Shown piece after piece: positions 9,819 through 18,677 of a stretch of DNA of 37,118 bases; the first letter of the stretch is position 1, and each line of letters opens with the position of its first letter. Both the position numbers and the translations under genes were made by a program. The notes beneath the pieces are model-generated. The model searched no databases, had not been told where the DNA came from, and worked only from the letters and a program-made list of their open reading frames with translations. Source of the DNA: Planctomycetota bacterium (lineage in GTDB: Bacteria; Planctomycetota; J058; JAJDCQ01); NCBI GenBank assembly GCA_029260755.1, contig JAJDCQ010000106.1:1-37118 (forward strand), read 5' to 3'.

Positions 9819-11291
9819 GTGACCATCACCAAGCATCTCGTCCTCGGAGTAGCGATCGCGACGACGGGCGCCCTCCTCCTCGCCGGCTGCGGCAGCAGCG
9901 GCAACGGCAAGGCGGCCGGCCAGCCCGGGACCGGCGGCGGAACCGCCGGCGGCGGCGGCACCCCGCCTCCGCCCCCGCCGCCTCCTCCTCCCCCGCCGCC
10001 GCCGCCGGGCGGTCCGACGCTCGACGCGACCGCGGTGACGGTCCAGAACGCTCCGACCGGACGCGACGTCCAGCGCAGCACCGTCGGCGCCGAGGTGCTC
10101 GGGTTCCAGCTCGCCGCGACCGGCGGCGCGATCGACTTCCAGTCGGTCCGCATCGTCGCCAGTGGCACGGCGGACGAGAGCCTCGCCGTCAGCGCGATCC
10201 AGATGTTCGAGGACACCAACGCGAACGGGATCGTCGACGCCGGCACCGACCCGCTCCTCGCCCAGGTCAACACCGCGCCGTTTGCGACCGACGACGGCGA
10301 CGTGACCCTCTCGGGCAGCCCGCTCGCCACCATCGCGGACGGCACGAGCATCGACGTCCTCGTGACCGTCGACCTCGCCGGCACCGCGAGCCCGGGCCAG
10401 ACGATCGTCCTCGCGGCCGCCGACATCGTCGCGGTCGAGAGCGGCACGGCGAACGCCGCGACCGTCCCGGCCCCGCCGGCGGCGAGCGCGCCGCTCGGCC
10501 TCTTCATCAACGATCACCTCCTGATCAGCGAGTTCTGCATCGCGCCGACGCCGGGCGAGTTCTTCGAGATCTTCAACCCGACCGCGCAGCCGATCGACCT
10601 GACGAACGTCCACGTCACCGACGGGACCAACCGCCCGAACGGCTCGCTCCCGCCGCCGGTGGGGCAGGTCGATCAGCTCTATCACAACATTGTCACCGGG
10701 CAGGACTTCGGCGGCGGTCAGGCGAGCAGCTTCGACTTCCACGTCCGCTTCCCCGCCGGCGCGACGATCGCTCCCGGCGAGGCGCAGACGGTCGCCATGA
10801 CGAGCGACGACTTCGTCGGGGCCTACTCGATCGCGCCGACCTACGAGATCAACCAGGACGGCGCCGGCGACGGCGTCCCCGACATGGTCGCCGTCGCGCC
10901 GGACACGATCGGTAGCAGCCGCGGCCTCACCAACAGCCGCGAGACGCTCGTCCTCTATCACTGGGACGGCCAGAGCGACCTCGTCCAGGATCTCGACTAC
11001 GTCGTCTGGGGCGACTCGAACGACAAGCTCTTCATCGACAAGACTGGAATCTCGGTCGACGGGCCCGACGCCGACTCGACCCCGTCGACCTACGCCGACG
11101 ACACCGGGTTCCTGCTCCAGCACAAGATCGCCAGCCACATCAGCGGCAACAGTTGCAAGCGGATCGACTTCGAGGAGACGGGCGAGCCGAAGAACCAGGG
11201 CGGCAACGGGATCACCGGCGACGATGAGACCGACGAGGACGTGGCCCTGACGTTCGACCCGAACGGCGCGCCGACGCCCGGCACGCCCTGA
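9819..11291 (+). CDS. Secreted lipoprotein with poly-Pro linker and lamin-tail-like domain
   Basis: This 490-residue protein has a lipoprotein signal peptide (hydrophobic 8-21, lipobox LLAGC with C24 as the lipidated residue), so it is anchored outside the inner membrane. A Gly-rich stretch is followed by 15 consecutive prolines (49-63). Residues about 66-215 look like a beta-sandwich and contain a calcium-loop-like motif DTNANGIVD (132-140). From about 232, LLISEFCIAPTPGEFFEIFN and LTNVHVTDGT match the start of lamin-tail (LTD) domains, which occur on many secreted bacterial proteins. The C-terminus is acidic and Gly/Asn-rich. The start is the GTG at 9819, giving a standard signal peptide. 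The binding partner is unknown; a cell-surface or adhesive role is inferred. Confidence 0.87.
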   Translation: MTITKHLVLGVAIATTGALLLAGCGSSGNGKAAGQPGTGGGTAGGGGTPPPPPPPPPPPPPPPGGPTLDATAVTVQNAPTGRDVQRSTVGAEVLGFQLAATGGAIDFQSVRIVASGTADESLAVSAIQMFEDTNANGIVDAGTDPLLAQVNTAPFATDDGDVTLSGSPLATIADGTSIDVLVTVDLAGTASPGQTIVLAAADIVAVESGTANAATVPAPPAASAPLGLFINDHLLISEFCIAPTPGEFFEIFNPTAQPIDLTNVHVTDGTNRPNGSLPPPVGQVDQLYHNIVTGQDFGGGQASSFDFHVRFPAGATIAPGEAQTVAMTSDDFVGAYSIAPTYEINQDGAGDGVPDMVAVAPDTIGSSRGLTNSRETLVLYHWDGQSDLVQDLDYVVWGDSNDKLFIDKTGISVDGPDADSTPSTYADDTGFLLQHKIASHISGNSCKRIDFEETGEPKNQGGNGITGDDETDEDVALTFDPNGAPTPGTP

Positions 11292-11320
11292 TCTCGGAGT
11301 CGCGTCGAGAGCCTCACCGA

Positions 11321-11349
11321 ACGAGGCGCCGCGCTCCGCGGCGCCTCGT
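11321..11349 (+). terminator. Perfect 13-bp GC-rich hairpin after the lipoprotein gene
   Basis: ACGAGGCGCCGCG (11321-11333) and CGCGGCGCCTCGT (11337-11349) pair perfectly around a CTC loop, 30 nt after the lipoprotein stop. The stem is very stable but lacks a T-tract. It separates the lipoprotein gene from the kinase operon. Confidence 0.65.
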
Positions 11350-11368
11350 CTCGTGTACGGCCGCCAGC

Positions 11369-11374
11369 TATACT
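11369..11374 (+). promoter_or_regulatory. Possible -10 element for the kinase/ATPase/arrestin operon
   Basis: TATACT (five of six consensus bases) lies 51 nt before the ATG at 11425. No good -35 is visible: the 17-nt position (11346-11351, TCGTCT) falls in the 3' arm of the preceding hairpin. Confidence 0.35.
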
Positions 11375-11424
11375 CGGTGTCGACGACAACTCCTTGTGCC
11401 GCCGAGCGTCAGGACGTCTCGGGC

Positions 11425-14400
11425 ATGCCGCAGCCACCACCACCACCGCCACCGCCGCCACCGCCACCGGGGTACTCTGGGGGGCCGCCACGACCGCCCC
11501 CTCGGCCGCCGCCGCCTGCCCGGCCACCGCTGCCTCCTCGTCCGCCGGCGCCCTCCCCGGCGCGCGCTCCTCATCCTTCGCCGGCTCCCTACCCCTCGCC
11601 GGCGCCCTACCCGACGCCGGGAAGCCACCCCGAGGATGTCCGCCCGACGATGGCCTGGACGCCGGGATCGGGCGCTCCGCCCGCGCCGCCGTCCCGACCG
11701 CCGTCGCGCTCCCCCTCGAGCCACGGCGCGCCTTCGAGCGCGGCCGGACGAAAGAGCCGCGCGGCGGCGCTCCCCCAGGCGGGCGACCACGTCGGCGTCT
11801 ACCGCGTCGAGGGGGAGCTCGGGCGCGGCGGCATGGGGGCGGTCTTCCGCGTGCGCCACGTCCACACCGGCGCCGAGTACGCCCTCAAGGTGATCCTGAG
11901 CGGCGTCGGCTCCGAGGGCGGCGACGCCGTCGCCCGGTTCCAGCGCGAGGCGGACGTCCTCGCCCGGCTCGACCATCCCGGGATCGTCCGCTTCCACTCC
12001 CTCGGCGTCGACGGCGATCTGATCTACTCGGTGATGGAGCTCGTCGACGGCGAGACCCTCCAGGCGCGCCTGAAGCGCGAGCCGCTCGAGCCGAGCGAGG
12101 CGGCCTCCACGATCGCGACCCTCGCCCGCTCGCTCGCCTACGCCCACGAGCTCGGCGTGATCCACCGCGACCTCAAGCCGGCGAACGTCCTCCTCGACCC
12201 GCGCCGCGGACCGCGCCTCCTCGACTTCGGCCTCGCCCGCCTCGCCGACGGCGAGCGGCTCACCCGCACCGGCACCGCCCTCGGCACGCCCGAGTTCATG
12301 GCGCCCGAGCAGTTCGAGGAGACCGACCGCGCCCGGATGGGTCCGAACACCGACGTCTACGGCCTCGGCGCCCTCCTCTACGCCCTCCTGACCGGCGAGC
12401 CGCCGTTCGGCTCGGGCGACCGCGTCAACCTGATGGTGCGGGTGCTCACCCGTTATCCCGACCCGCCGTCGAGCAAGCGCCCCGGGGTGCCCGACGAGCT
12501 CGAGGCGATCTGCCTGAGGGCGCTCGAGAAGGAGACGAGCGACCGCTACCCGAGCGCCGCCGCCCTCGCCGACGACCTCGAGCGCTTCGTCCGGGGCGAG
12601 CCGGTCGAGGCGCGCCCCCTCGGCGGCCTCTCCCGCCGCTGGCGCCGCTGGGTGCCCGCCCGCGGGCCGCGTCGGATGGCGGCGCAGCTCGTCGTGTTCG
12701 GCCTCGTCCCGAGCCTCGTCGTCGGCGCTCTCCTCTCCGTCGGCTACTTCGTGAAGACCGCGCAACACGAGGCGTCCGAAGCGGACGAGGCGGAGCGCCA
12801 GGCGATCCTCGCCGACCTCGACGCGCGGTTCGACGCGGTCATCGTCGCGGGCGAGTTGCCGGATCGGGCCGCCGTCGACGAGGTCCGCGGTCTGGCCCGC
12901 CGTCTCGAGAAGTCGACGGGTGACTCCGAGCACCTCGAGCGGGCCAGGGTGTTCGCCGGGTTCGAAAAGCTCGCAAGCGGCGATGTCGGGTTCCTTCGCC
13001 TCACCATCCCGCAGCTCGAGACGCCGGGCTCTCGCTGGCAGCCGTACGCGCCAACGGTCGTGGCGATCCTCGTCCACGCGAAGCAGGCGCGCGCCCTCGC
13101 GCTGCTCGTGGACCGCCTCCCCGGTCTGCTCGCCCTCGAGGAGACGGAGGCGGCCGTCGAGGAGCTCGCCATCGCGCTCGGGGCGAGCCCCGATGACGAG
13201 AGCGGGATCGAGGCGACCGCGGCGCTCGTCGAGGCGGTCGACACGGCGCTGGTCGTCCGCGCCGAACGCGGCGGTGATCGGGCGAAGGTCTCGAAGCTGC
13301 GCGCCCAGGTCCTCGCTCGCCGGCTCGCCTACCTCGCCCCGTCGCTGCCAGGAGACGGCAAGGCCCTCGACGAGCTCCGCCGGATCCTCGATCGGACCGT
13401 CGAGGTGCTCGCCCAGGAGCACGGGGAGCTCGAGCTCGGCGCCGAGGAGCGGACGGCCATCTTCGATCTCGCGCGGCGCTTCTTCGAGAGCTACGAGTCC
13501 GATCCCGACGGGCGCCTCGTCACCGGGATCGCCGAGATCGTGACCCTGATCTCGCTCGACGAGGGGCAGCACCAGGAGATCTCCGAGAGCCTCCTCGCCG
13601 TGCTCGCGATCTTCACCGGCGAGTCGGACGAGGGCCTCGCCGAGGACGAGCGTGAGCGCCAGTTCCGGATCGGCGAGCTCCTCCATCGGCTCGGAAGCTG
13701 GATCTTCGACTTCGACGGGCTCGTCGGTTTCGCGCCGAAGACCGAGACCCTCCGCCGGTGGGCTCGCGAGGAGCGCGATCGCGCGTCCCCGGATCCGCAT
13801 CGCCTCTTCGTCCGGATCGCGACGCTCTACGAGAGGCGCGTTCGAGAGCTGCGCGCCGACGTGCCCAAGGACGAGCAGCGGACCTGGAATCGGCAGGAGG
13901 CGATCGCGCTCGTCGAGCTCTGGGAGTTCATCGGCTTCGCCCTCGATCGGCGCGGGGAACTCCCACCGCAGGCGCTCACCTGGCTCGCCTACACCCTGGA
14001 CCAGGGCGTGCCCCTCCGGGACCGCGAGCTCCTCGACGACGACGTGATCGCGCTGATCGCCCTTCTCGGCCGCGACGCCGTTCCGGATCCGAGCCGCCGC
14101 GGCCCCGCTGATGAGCGGGCGAGGCGCGCCTTCGTGCTCGACGTGATCGACGGGATCCACCTCGAGGCGTTCGAGCGGAACGGGGAGCGGCCCCCCGAGG
14201 AACAGGACGTCGAGGTGTTCCGGTACTACGCCGACTGGCTGTTCACCCGATCCCAGGCGATCGGCTTCCTCCCGCAGACGGCCGACGAGATCAGGCCGCT
14301 CGTGGCGCGCTACATCGAGCTTCTCGACGCAGCGGCGGCGAGCAACCGGGCGAGCGGAGGAGGCTTCGCGGGCCGCGAGCAGAAGGCGCTCGACGCCCTC

Positions 14401-14895
14401 GACCTCGTCGTCGACAAGATCGAGGATCTGACCGACGACTTCTTTTCGAAGCGCGAGCCGAAGGAGCCGCACGACCTCGCGAGCTGCCCGAACCGCGCCT
14501 TCATCGAAGAGCTCGGCGCGAAGGTCCGCGAGGTAGCGCCCCACAATGGAGAGTCGTTCGAGATCTCCGCGATGCTCCTCGAGTGGCACGGCGACCTCCC
14601 CGGGGCGATCGAGCTCCTCCGCGCCGGCGTCGATGCCGAGCGCGGAACGACGAGCCGTCGCGCACGAGCCCTCGACGTGCAGCTCCACCTCGCCCGCCTC
14701 CTCGCGCAGACCGGGCAGGTCGAGGAGACGCGCGTGATCCTCGAGATGACCGAGCGCCTCTGCGCGGCCGGGGGGTTCGAGCCCCGGGCCGAGCCCGTGC
14801 TCGAGCGGGCTCGCATCCGGGAGCAGATCGGGGACGTCGCGGGGGCTGCCGCCGATCGATCCCGGGCGAAAGAGCTCCGGCTGGGCGCCGACTGA
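11425..14895 (+). CDS. Transmembrane Ser/Thr kinase with Pro-rich N-terminus and helical C-terminal domain
   Basis: This is a Hanks-type kinase of 1156 residues. The first 115 residues are dominated by proline, including a run of 12 near the start and repeated SPAPYP-like units. The kinase domain (about 123-392) has GRGGMG, K155, HRDLKPANV (D249), DFG (D267) and APEQ, so it should be active. A TM helix at about 419-444 leads to a long extracytoplasmic all-helical region ending in TPR-like helices. The ATG at 11425 has AGGA 10 nt upstream; a GTG at 11353 is possible but starts right after the hairpin. The C-terminus shares the pattern CPNRAFIEELGAKVREVAP with the next kinase (CPSREPVEALAAMIREIRP), marking them as paralogues. 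It is the first gene of a four-gene cluster. Confidence 0.92.
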   Translation: MPQPPPPPPPPPPPPGYSGGPPRPPPRPPPPARPPLPPRPPAPSPARAPHPSPAPYPSPAPYPTPGSHPEDVRPTMAWTPGSGAPPAPPSRPPSRSPSSHGAPSSAAGRKSRAAALPQAGDHVGVYRVEGELGRGGMGAVFRVRHVHTGAEYALKVILSGVGSEGGDAVARFQREADVLARLDHPGIVRFHSLGVDGDLIYSVMELVDGETLQARLKREPLEPSEAASTIATLARSLAYAHELGVIHRDLKPANVLLDPRRGPRLLDFGLARLADGERLTRTGTALGTPEFMAPEQFEETDRARMGPNTDVYGLGALLYALLTGEPPFGSGDRVNLMVRVLTRYPDPPSSKRPGVPDELEAICLRALEKETSDRYPSAAALADDLERFVRGEPVEARPLGGLSRRWRRWVPARGPRRMAAQLVVFGLVPSLVVGALLSVGYFVKTAQHEASEADEAERQAILADLDARFDAVIVAGELPDRAAVDEVRGLARRLEKSTGDSEHLERARVFAGFEKLASGDVGFLRLTIPQLETPGSRWQPYAPTVVAILVHAKQARALALLVDRLPGLLALEETEAAVEELAIALGASPDDESGIEATAALVEAVDTALVVRAERGGDRAKVSKLRAQVLARRLAYLAPSLPGDGKALDELRRILDRTVEVLAQEHGELELGAEERTAIFDLARRFFESYESDPDGRLVTGIAEIVTLISLDEGQHQEISESLLAVLAIFTGESDEGLAEDERERQFRIGELLHRLGSWIFDFDGLVGFAPKTETLRRWAREERDRASPDPHRLFVRIATLYERRVRELRADVPKDEQRTWNRQEAIALVELWEFIGFALDRRGELPPQALTWLAYTLDQGVPLRDRELLDDDVIALIALLGRDAVPDPSRRGPADERARRAFVLDVIDGIHLEAFERNGERPPEEQDVEVFRYYADWLFTRSQAIGFLPQTADEIRPLVARYIELLDAAAASNRASGGGFAGREQKALDALDLVVDKIEDLTDDFFSKREPKEPHDLASCPNRAFIEELGAKVREVAPHNGESFEISAMLLEWHGDLPGAIELLRAGVDAERGTTSRRARALDVQLHLARLLAQTGQVEETRVILEMTERLCAAGGFEPRAEPVLERARIREQIGDVAGAAADRSRAKELRLGAD

Positions 14896-14897
14896 CG

Positions 14898-17800
14898 GTG
14901 GCCTCGTCGCCGCCATCGCCGTCGGGCCCCTCGCCCGGAGTCACCCCGGGAGTCACTCCCGGCGGGAGCCATCCCTCGTCGGGGCGCCTCCCGACCTCGG
15001 CAGCCGGCGCCCGGATCGGGCCCTTCGTCGTCGTCGCCGAGCTCGGGCGCGGCGGCATGGGCGTCGTCTACCGGGTTCGCCACGCCGAGACCGGCGGCGA
15101 GTACGCCCTCAAGACGCTCCTCCCCGGCGGCGGGGCCGGCGGCGCCAGCCCCGAGGAGGTGGCGCGCTTCGGGCGCGAGGCCGAGGCGCTCGCGCGGGTC
15201 CAGCATCCGAACGTCGTCGCGCTCCACTCGGTCGGCCAGCACGGCGGCGCCCTCTACCAGGTGATGGAGCTCGTCTCCGGCGAGGACCTCCTCTCGCGGA
15301 GCAGGCGCGAGCACCCGATGGACCCCGACGAGGTCGCGCGGATCCTCGCCGACGTCGCCCGCGCCGTGCACGTCGCCCATCGGGCCGGGATCCTCCACCG
15401 CGACCTCAAGCCGAGCAACGTCCTCCTCGCGGCCGACGGCGCGGCCAAGGTCGCCGACTTCGGCCTCGCCTTCCTCGCCGACGCCGAGCGCCTGACGAGG
15501 ACGGGCACCCTCGTCGGCACGCCGTCCTACATGGCGCCCGAGCAGCTCGACGTGGGCGAGGGCGCGACCCTCGGACCGCGGTGCGATGTCTACGGTCTCG
15601 GCGCGACCCTCTACCGGGTGCTGACCGATCAGGCGCCGTTCCCCGGCTCCGATCCGGTGAACGTGATCGCGCACATCCTGACCGCGCACGCGGCGCCGCC
15701 GAGCTCGATCGAGCCGGGCGTCCCGCCCGAGCTCGAGGCGATCTGCCTGAAGGCGCTCGAGAAGGAGCCCGACCGGCGCTACCCGAGCGCCGAGGCGCTC
15801 GCCGACGACCTCGACCGCTGGCGTCGCGGCGAGCCGACGCACGCCCGGCCGCTCGGGCGGCTCGCGCGGCTCGGGCGGCGCCTCCTGCCGCCGCGGGGCA
15901 AGGCTCGCGCTCGCCGGATCGCCGCCTTCGCCCTCGCGACCGCGGCCGCCGGCGCCCTCGTCGGCGTCGCGATCGTCTCGGCCGTGCGGACCGGGTCGGG
16001 CCGGGAGACGGTCGCCGAGGCGCGGACGCTGAGGGACTTCGACGAGGCGTACGGCCGGGCCGTCGGTGGCGAGCACGGCGCGATCGCCGACGCGCTCGCG
16101 GTCACGGCCGAACTCGAACGCGACGAGCTCGCCGGCGACGAGGCCGCGCGCCTCGAGAGCCGGACGGCGGACCTCCGCGCGATCGAGGCGTCCATCGACG
16201 GCGACCGGGTCGCCTTCGAGCGCGTCCTGCGGTCCGACCTCGCCCGGGAGCGCCGCGACGGGCTCGTCGCGCTGTTCCTCTCGGAGGGGGCGACCGACGG
16301 GCTCGTCCGGTGGATCGAGCGCGACGAGACCCTCCTCCAGGACGCGGCGGTGCTCGACCGGATCGCCCGGACGATCGACCTGGCCGTCGTCGAGCCGAGC
16401 GACCGCTCGTTCCACGCGCTGGTGGCCGACGCTCTCCTGGTTCGGTCGCGCGTGGTTCCCGCCGAGGAGCGTCGCGCCGCCGTCACGATGCGTCGCGCCG
16501 TCCTGATCGCCCGGCTGCGCGCGATCGTCGGCGAGCCGGAGGTGGATCGGGCCGACCTCCTCGACGCGCTCCGCGACCTGCTCCCGCTGATCCGCGCTCG
16601 CGCGATCGAGGCGGAGGTCGCCGCGCTCGACTGGAGCGTCCTCGTCGCGCTCGCCCACGCCGAGTGGGACCGCGTCTCGCGCGAGGGGGACGAGCCGGCC
16701 GACCTCGCCACGATGGTCGAGACGGTCGCCCTCCTCCTGCCGCCGGACGACCCGCGCGTGCTCGAGCTCGTCGGCCCGCTCGGCGCGGCGGCGATCGCGC
16801 TCGACCTAGACAAGGAGCGCGCCTACACCTGCGCCTCGCTCCTCGACCGCCTCGGCGCGCCGGTCTTCAAGACCTCCAGCCTCGGGCCGCTCCTCGGCCG
16901 GGACGCCGCCGCGATCGAGACCGACGTGCGGGAGCTGCTCCGCCGCGATCCGCTCGAGGCGGACCCGTGGGAGATCCACGTCCTCCTCGTCCACCTCCAG
17001 GACGTGCGCGAGCGGGCGATCCTGGAGGGGGCCGGCGTGACGCTCGACACGAAGTGGTTCGCGCGGGTGAAGGCGCTCGGCGAGCACTGGCCGCTGATCG
17101 ACGCCGTCCTCCTGCGCGATCGCCGCGAGGGCGACGTCCCCGACGCGTTCTTCGCGTGGCTCGCCGGTCGGCTCTGGAACTCGATCGGCCGGAGCGGCGG
17201 GGAGGGGACGCCGCACCCCGACTGGGTCGCGCTTCGGGATCGGGTCGCCACGTCGTTCGCCGGAGAGGTGAAGGTCTCCGAGGAGGCGCGCATCTTCGAG
17301 GCCGCCGTCGACCTGCTGTTCGACCGGGCCGTCGAGCGGAGCGACCAGCTCCCGCCCGAGCGGCAGCGCCTCGACCTCCTGGCTGGCGCGCTGGCCTGGC
17401 GGGCGGGGCGGCCGATGACGCGCGAGGGGATCGCCGACCGGGTGCGCGCGGTGCGCGACCTCGCGCGGCAGGCGGGCGTGATCTACCGGGACCGGGTCGG
17501 GAAGGGTGTCGGCTGGGGGCGGGCCGGCGATGTGATCGACGGCGTCGCCGAGAACCTCGCGAAGCTCGGAGAGTCGATCGCGCGGCTCGATCGGGAGGCC
17601 GGCGACCCCGCCGACTGCCCCTCGCGGGAACCGGTCGAGGCGCTCGCGGCGATGATCCGCGAGATCCGGCCCGAGAGCGGCCGGGACCGGGTCGTGCGCG
17701 CCTGGCACCTCGCCCGGCACGACGATCTCGCGGCGGCCCTCGAGCTCTTCGATGAGGCCGTCGCCCACGAGGAGCGCGGATCGCTCCGCGAGGGCCGCGT

Positions 17801-18005
17801 CTTCAAGGTGCTGATGGACGAGGTCGAGCTCCTGATCGAGCACGAGCGCGACGCGGAGGCGCACGCGACCCTCCTGAAGACGCTCCGGTTCGACGCCGGC
17901 GGCTCGGAGCTGCGCGACCGGGCGCGGCTCTTCCGCGAGCTCGGCGACGAGGAGCGCGCGGCCGAGGACGAGCGGCGCGAGCGAGCGCGCAAGGGCGGCG
18001 GGTAG
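14898..18005 (+). CDS. Transmembrane Ser/Thr kinase, paralogue of the preceding gene
   Basis: This 1035-residue kinase begins with a short linker containing GVTPGVTPGG. The kinase domain (about 41-310) has GRGGMG, K72, HRDLKPSNV (D169), DFG (D187) and APEQ. A TM helix spans about 341-362. The rest is a long Asp/Glu/Arg-rich helical domain with no recognised family except TPR-like helices near the end (about 930-1020). The GTG at 14898 lies 2 nt after the TGA of the first kinase, so translation is coupled. Its domain order and the CPxR...VEAL motif match the upstream kinase, but the middle of the sensor region is divergent. The two could form a heteromeric receptor or read different cues; this is inference. 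Confidence 0.92.
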   Translation: MASSPPSPSGPSPGVTPGVTPGGSHPSSGRLPTSAAGARIGPFVVVAELGRGGMGVVYRVRHAETGGEYALKTLLPGGGAGGASPEEVARFGREAEALARVQHPNVVALHSVGQHGGALYQVMELVSGEDLLSRSRREHPMDPDEVARILADVARAVHVAHRAGILHRDLKPSNVLLAADGAAKVADFGLAFLADAERLTRTGTLVGTPSYMAPEQLDVGEGATLGPRCDVYGLGATLYRVLTDQAPFPGSDPVNVIAHILTAHAAPPSSIEPGVPPELEAICLKALEKEPDRRYPSAEALADDLDRWRRGEPTHARPLGRLARLGRRLLPPRGKARARRIAAFALATAAAGALVGVAIVSAVRTGSGRETVAEARTLRDFDEAYGRAVGGEHGAIADALAVTAELERDELAGDEAARLESRTADLRAIEASIDGDRVAFERVLRSDLARERRDGLVALFLSEGATDGLVRWIERDETLLQDAAVLDRIARTIDLAVVEPSDRSFHALVADALLVRSRVVPAEERRAAVTMRRAVLIARLRAIVGEPEVDRADLLDALRDLLPLIRARAIEAEVAALDWSVLVALAHAEWDRVSREGDEPADLATMVETVALLLPPDDPRVLELVGPLGAAAIALDLDKERAYTCASLLDRLGAPVFKTSSLGPLLGRDAAAIETDVRELLRRDPLEADPWEIHVLLVHLQDVRERAILEGAGVTLDTKWFARVKALGEHWPLIDAVLLRDRREGDVPDAFFAWLAGRLWNSIGRSGGEGTPHPDWVALRDRVATSFAGEVKVSEEARIFEAAVDLLFDRAVERSDQLPPERQRLDLLAGALAWRAGRPMTREGIADRVRAVRDLARQAGVIYRDRVGKGVGWGRAGDVIDGVAENLAKLGESIARLDREAGDPADCPSREPVEALAAMIREIRPESGRDRVVRAWHLARHDDLAAALELFDEAVAHEERGSLREGRVFKVLMDEVELLIEHERDAEAHATLLKTLRFDAGGSELRDRARLFRELGDEERAAEDERRERARKGGG

Positions 18006-18008
18006 ACG

Positions 18009-18677
18009 GTGAGCGTCCCGCCTCCGAGCCCCGCCGATGGGCGACACCGTCGCCTCCCGTTCGCCCACCTGAACCTCCGGCGCAACCCGTTCGGCGAGCT
18101 CCCGCTCGAGGACTGGCCGGCCTTGACCGTGCTCGACGTGGACCGGCTCCTCGCGACGCTCCGGTCGCCGCCTCGATGCGTCCAGCTCCTCGGCGACAAG
18201 GGTCGGGGGAAGACGACCCACCTCCTCCTCCTCCGGGCGCGCCTCGCCCCAGAGGCTCCCTACGTCCACTTCCCCGAGGACGCACCCGCGCCGCCGGTCC
18301 CCGAGGGCGAGCCGATTCTCTTCCTCGACGAGACGCAGCGTCTCTCGCGCCGGCAGCGCGCCCGTCTCTTCGCCGAGACGTTGCGGCGCGGGGCCGCCCT
18401 CGCGATCGGAACGCACGAGGACCATCGCGCCGAGCTCACGCGGGCCGGCCTGCCCGTGGAGAGCCACCACGTCGGGGATTGCTCTCCGGGGCGTCTGGAG
18501 GCGATCATCGCGTCTCGCATCGAGGCGGCCCGTCGCGGTCCCGGGGAGCTTCCGCGCGTCGGCGAGGCCGCGGTCGCGCGGCTCGTCGATCGGTTCGGCG
18601 ACGACGTCCGCGGCGCCACGTTCCACCTCTACGAGGTCTTCCAGACCCTCACGGAGATCGGTGATGTCGAAGTGTGA
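18009..18677 (+). CDS. Small P-loop ATPase, ExeA/TniB-like AAA
   Basis: This 222-residue ATPase has a Walker A motif LGDKGRGKTTH (K68), a Walker B motif ILFLDETQ (D107, E108) and a sensor-1-like LAIGTHED (T135). The N-terminal LNLRRNPFGELP recalls the NPF region that opens ExeA/GspA-type AAA ATPases, and the C-terminus (about 160-215) looks like a small helical lid. At 222 residues it is only the ATPase core, shorter than ExeA, and has no peptidoglycan-binding domain or TM helix. The GTG at 18009 is 3 nt after the kinase stop. Its end overlaps the next gene by 14 nt, strong evidence for coupled expression. A role in moving or remodelling a partner in this cluster is inferred. Confidence 0.8.
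   Translation: MSVPPPSPADGRHRRLPFAHLNLRRNPFGELPLEDWPALTVLDVDRLLATLRSPPRCVQLLGDKGRGKTTHLLLLRARLAPEAPYVHFPEDAPAPPVPEGEPILFLDETQRLSRRQRARLFAETLRRGAALAIGTHEDHRAELTRAGLPVESHHVGDCSPGRLEAIIASRIEAARRGPGELPRVGEAAVARLVDRFGDDVRGATFHLYEVFQTLTEIGDVEV

Noticed and set aside
11368..14916. Minus-strand frame of nearly 1200 codons opposite the Pro-rich kinase
   Set aside because: No domain or motif is present, and the opposite strand encodes a complete Hanks kinase. It is a GC-driven shadow frame.
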